From an uncultured Bacteroidota bacterium (GTDB lineage Bacteria > Bacteroidota > Bacteroidia > Flavobacteriales > Flavobacteriaceae), in contig CAILTC010000193.1 of the NCBI GenBank assembly GCA_903837025.1, positions 1 through 7,817 of the forward strand: DNA of 7,817 nt, written 5' to 3'. Positions 6,181 through 7,817 of the stretch are shown here, one piece after another (the first letter of the stretch is position 1; each line of letters opens with the position of its first letter). Position numbers and translations under genes: made by a program. The notes under the pieces were generated by a model. It was not told the origin of the DNA, ran no database searches, and was given only the letters and a program-made list of their open reading frames with translations.

Positions 6181-7314
6181 ATGAAAATAGCAATTGTTTG
6201 TTATCCAACATTTGGAGGAAGTGGCGTAGTCGCAACAGAATTAGGACTTGAGTTAGCACGTCGCGGACACGAAATACATTTTATTACATACAGTCAACCG
6301 GTTCGTTTGGCATTATTAAATGCAAATGTTCATTATCATGAAGTAAACGTTCCCGAATATCCTTTGTTTCATTTTCAACCTTATGAATTGGCTTTGTCTA
6401 GCAAATTAGTTGATATGGTAAAGTTGTACAAAATTGAGTTACTTCATGTGCATTATGCCATTCCGCATGCTTATGCAGGTTATATGGCCAAGCAAATGCT
6501 AGCAGATGAAGGGATAAACATCCCAATGATTACAACACTTCACGGTACCGATATTACCCTGGTAGGAAATCATCCTTTCTATAAACCAGCGGTGACATTT
6601 AGCATCAATAAATCTGATTTTGTGACTTCAGTTTCCCAAAGTTTGAAGGAAGACACGCTTAAATTATTTAATATAAAAAATGAAATTCTGGTGATTCCTA
6701 ATTTTATAGAATTGGATAAAAATACAATTGACCCAGGTATATCTTGTCGTCGATCAGTTATGGCTACTAAACAGGAACGGATTATTACCCATATTAGTAA
6801 TTTCAGGAAAGTCAAGAGAATTCCAGATGTTATTAAAATATTTAATAAAATTCAGAAACAAATTCCTGCCAAATTGATGATGGTAGGTGATGGGCCGGAA
6901 AAGGAAAAAGCCGAATATTTGTGTCAAGAATTAGGCATTCAGGACAAGGTAATTTTCTTTGGAAACAGTAATGAAATAGACAAAATATTAAGTTATACCG
7001 ATTTATTCCTTTTACCATCAGAAACTGAAAGTTTTGGTCTTGTCGCTTTAGAAGCTATGGCATGGGGAGTTCCTGTGATTTCTAGTAATTCCGGCGGTTT
7101 GCCTGAAGTAAATTTTGATGGAATTTCGGGTTATTTGAGCAATGTGGGAAAAACCAAAGAAATGGCTGATAATGCTTTGAAAATTTTGAAAGACGATTCC
7201 GTTTTAGCCGAGTTTAAGAAAAATGCTTTATCTGTAGCCAAACAATTCGACATCAAAAATATTTTGCCTCAATACGAAGCTTTATATGAAAAAGCAATAA
7301 ATAAATTCTTATGA
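6181..7314 (+). CDS. bshA: N-acetyl-alpha-D-glucosaminyl L-malate synthase BshA (bacillithiol biosynthesis)
   Basis: A 377-residue GT4-family glycosyltransferase of the length normal for BshA. It joins GlcNAc from UDP-GlcNAc to L-malate, the first step of bacillithiol synthesis in the cytoplasm. The N-terminus M-K-I-A-I-V-C-Y-P-T with G-G-S-G-V-V-A-T-E-L-G (12-22) is diagnostic of BshA. H-G-T-D (121-124), H-I-S-N-F-R-K-V-K-R (204-213) and the GT4 E-x7-E pair (E283, E291 in E-S-F-G-L-V-A-L-E) are all present. The enzyme therefore looks intact. The ATG at 6181 matches the family start and is preceded by A-rich sequence rather than a Shine-Dalgarno motif. The later genes of the pathway (bshB, bshC) are not in the window. 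Its stop overlaps the start of the next gene by four bases (ATGA), implying translational coupling with the small lipoprotein. Confidence 0.97.
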   Translation: MKIAIVCYPTFGGSGVVATELGLELARRGHEIHFITYSQPVRLALLNANVHYHEVNVPEYPLFHFQPYELALSSKLVDMVKLYKIELLHVHYAIPHAYAGYMAKQMLADEGINIPMITTLHGTDITLVGNHPFYKPAVTFSINKSDFVTSVSQSLKEDTLKLFNIKNEILVIPNFIELDKNTIDPGISCRRSVMATKQERIITHISNFRKVKRIPDVIKIFNKIQKQIPAKLMMVGDGPEKEKAEYLCQELGIQDKVIFFGNSNEIDKILSYTDLFLLPSETESFGLVALEAMAWGVPVISSNSGGLPEVNFDGISGYLSNVGKTKEMADNALKILKDDSVLAEFKKNALSVAKQFDIKNILPQYEALYEKAINKFL

Positions 7315-7739
7315 AAAAAAGTATTCTTTTCTTACTGACTTTAATTTTGGCTTCTTGTGGCGCTTCTTCCGTCAAGAATACCGAAAATAAACCATTGTTC
7401 GAAATTTTGACCCAGCAAAATGATGGAGGGGCAAATATTCGATTTTTTGAAATTCTTACGGAACCAAATGAAATAAAAATGCTGCAAAACGACGCCAAAT
7501 TAAAAAATAAAACAAGCGTTAATGATATTCATAACTCTAATTTTATTGTATTAAATATGGGGGAAAAAGAAACAGCAGGTTACAAAATTGGGATTGATAA
7601 TGCAGTAGAAACCGATAAAAATATAATTATTACCGTAAAAGAAACGACTCCTAAATCGGGCGCAGTTGAGAGCCAAGTACTTTCGAACCCTTATTGTATT
7701 GTCAAAGTAAATTCTAAAAAACCGATTATCATTAAATAA
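7311..7739 (+). CDS. small lipoprotein with a PrcB-like C-terminal domain
   Basis: A 142-residue exported lipoprotein: M-K-K start, hydrophobic core and lipobox L13-A-S-C16, so the mature protein is anchored by C16. Residues about 78-136 resemble the PrcB C-terminal family (named after a Treponema protease-complex subunit). They show the run G-E-K-E-T-A-G-Y-K-I-G-I (84-95), then strands around I-I-I-T-V-K-E-T-T-P (105-114), and N-P-Y-C-I-V-K-V (126-133). A short internal echo, F-E-I-L-T, occurs at 30-34 and 46-50. There is no acidic surface-export motif after the cysteine, so a periplasm-facing position is likelier than the cell surface (inference). Its ATG overlaps the bshA stop as ATGA, so it is translated from the same message; a functional link to bacillithiol is not established. 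One base after its stop begins a strong hairpin. The molecular role is unknown; the domain call is from memory of the family pattern. Confidence 0.88.
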   Translation: MKKSILFLLTLILASCGASSVKNTENKPLFEILTQQNDGGANIRFFEILTEPNEIKMLQNDAKLKNKTSVNDIHNSNFIVLNMGEKETAGYKIGIDNAVETDKNIIITVKETTPKSGAVESQVLSNPYCIVKVNSKKPIIIK

Positions 7740-7740
7740 A

Positions 7741-7774
7741 CAAAGGCTCATTTTCCTAAGAAAATGAGCCTTTG
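7741..7774. terminator. perfect 15-bp hairpin, probable bidirectional terminator
   Basis: CAAAGGCTCATTTTC (7741-7755) and GAAAATGAGCCTTTG (7760-7774) are exact reverse complements around a four-base loop CTAA. The hairpin starts one base after the lipoprotein stop and lies between two convergent genes. On the plus strand the arm ends in TTTGTT, a short U-run; on the minus strand it is followed by TTTATTT, a better U-tract. It can therefore serve both transcripts, perhaps more efficiently the minus-strand one. Confidence 0.85.
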
Positions 7775-7788
7775 TTATGAACTTGAAA

Positions 7789-7817
7789 TTAGAATTTGTA
7801 GCGCAATCCTAAAGCAA
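7789..7817 (-). CDS. 3' end of a probable outer-membrane beta-barrel protein (partial)
   Basis: On the minus strand the right edge reads A-L-G-L-R-Y-K-F and then TAA (7791-7789). A short alternating strand ending in phenylalanine as the last residue is the typical C-terminal signal recognised by the outer-membrane barrel assembly machinery, and G-L-R-Y-K-F endings are very common in Bacteroidota outer-membrane proteins. The position, convergent on the shared hairpin terminator, supports a real gene end. Only eight codons are visible, so the family cannot be named. Confidence 0.55.

Overview
The window looks like a chromosomal segment of a Bacteroidota bacterium, most likely a Flavobacterium or close relative. 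The evidence is the AT-rich sequence, ribosome-binding regions that are A-rich with no Shine-Dalgarno motif, exported proteins whose signal peptides end in S-Q or S-C, a TAnnTTTG-type promoter, a bacillithiol gene (bshA) with the typical Bacteroidota N-terminus, and an outer-membrane-barrel C-terminus at the right edge. No rRNA, tRNA, CRISPR array, insertion sequence or phage gene was seen.

Layout. (1) Positions 1-4217, plus strand, form a tightly spaced probable operon: the tail of an unidentified gene (1-79), a secreted four-cysteine protein (81-692), a small conserved cytoplasmic protein often labelled 'ABC transporter ATPase' although it has no ATPase motif (700-1182), and a large lipoprotein (1197-4217) that joins a family 3 glycoside hydrolase of the NagZ type to a serine beta-lactamase/esterase-fold domain. 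Gaps are 1, 7 and 14 bases. (2) Positions 5865-4249, minus strand, hold a GNAT acetyltransferase followed by a fold-III PLP alanine/ornithine-type racemase. A 315-base intergenic region upstream carries a good minus-strand promoter and an unusually long leader. (3) Positions 6181-7739, plus strand, hold bshA, overlapping by 4 bases a small PrcB-like lipoprotein gene. (4) A 15-bp perfect hairpin (7741-7774) separates this unit from a convergent gene on the minus strand, of which only the last eight codons and stop are present.

How the genes may work together. The large lipoprotein has the two activities that Bacillus subtilis carries on separate neighbouring proteins, NagZ and the beta-lactamase-family amidase AmiE, for stripping GlcNAc and then peptide from muropeptides. 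Its product GlcNAc feeds the UDP-GlcNAc pool that BshA draws on for bacillithiol. The racemase plus acetyltransferase pair sits in opposite orientation between these two units and could act on amino acids, possibly D-amino acids; that link is inference only.

The most unusual points are the two-enzyme fusion with an extra CxxC...CxC cysteine set close to its active-site HTG motif, the racemase/GNAT pair, and the GNAT leader, which has a chain of three tiny ORFs joined by TAATG overlaps. Nothing here is clearly a wholly new system.
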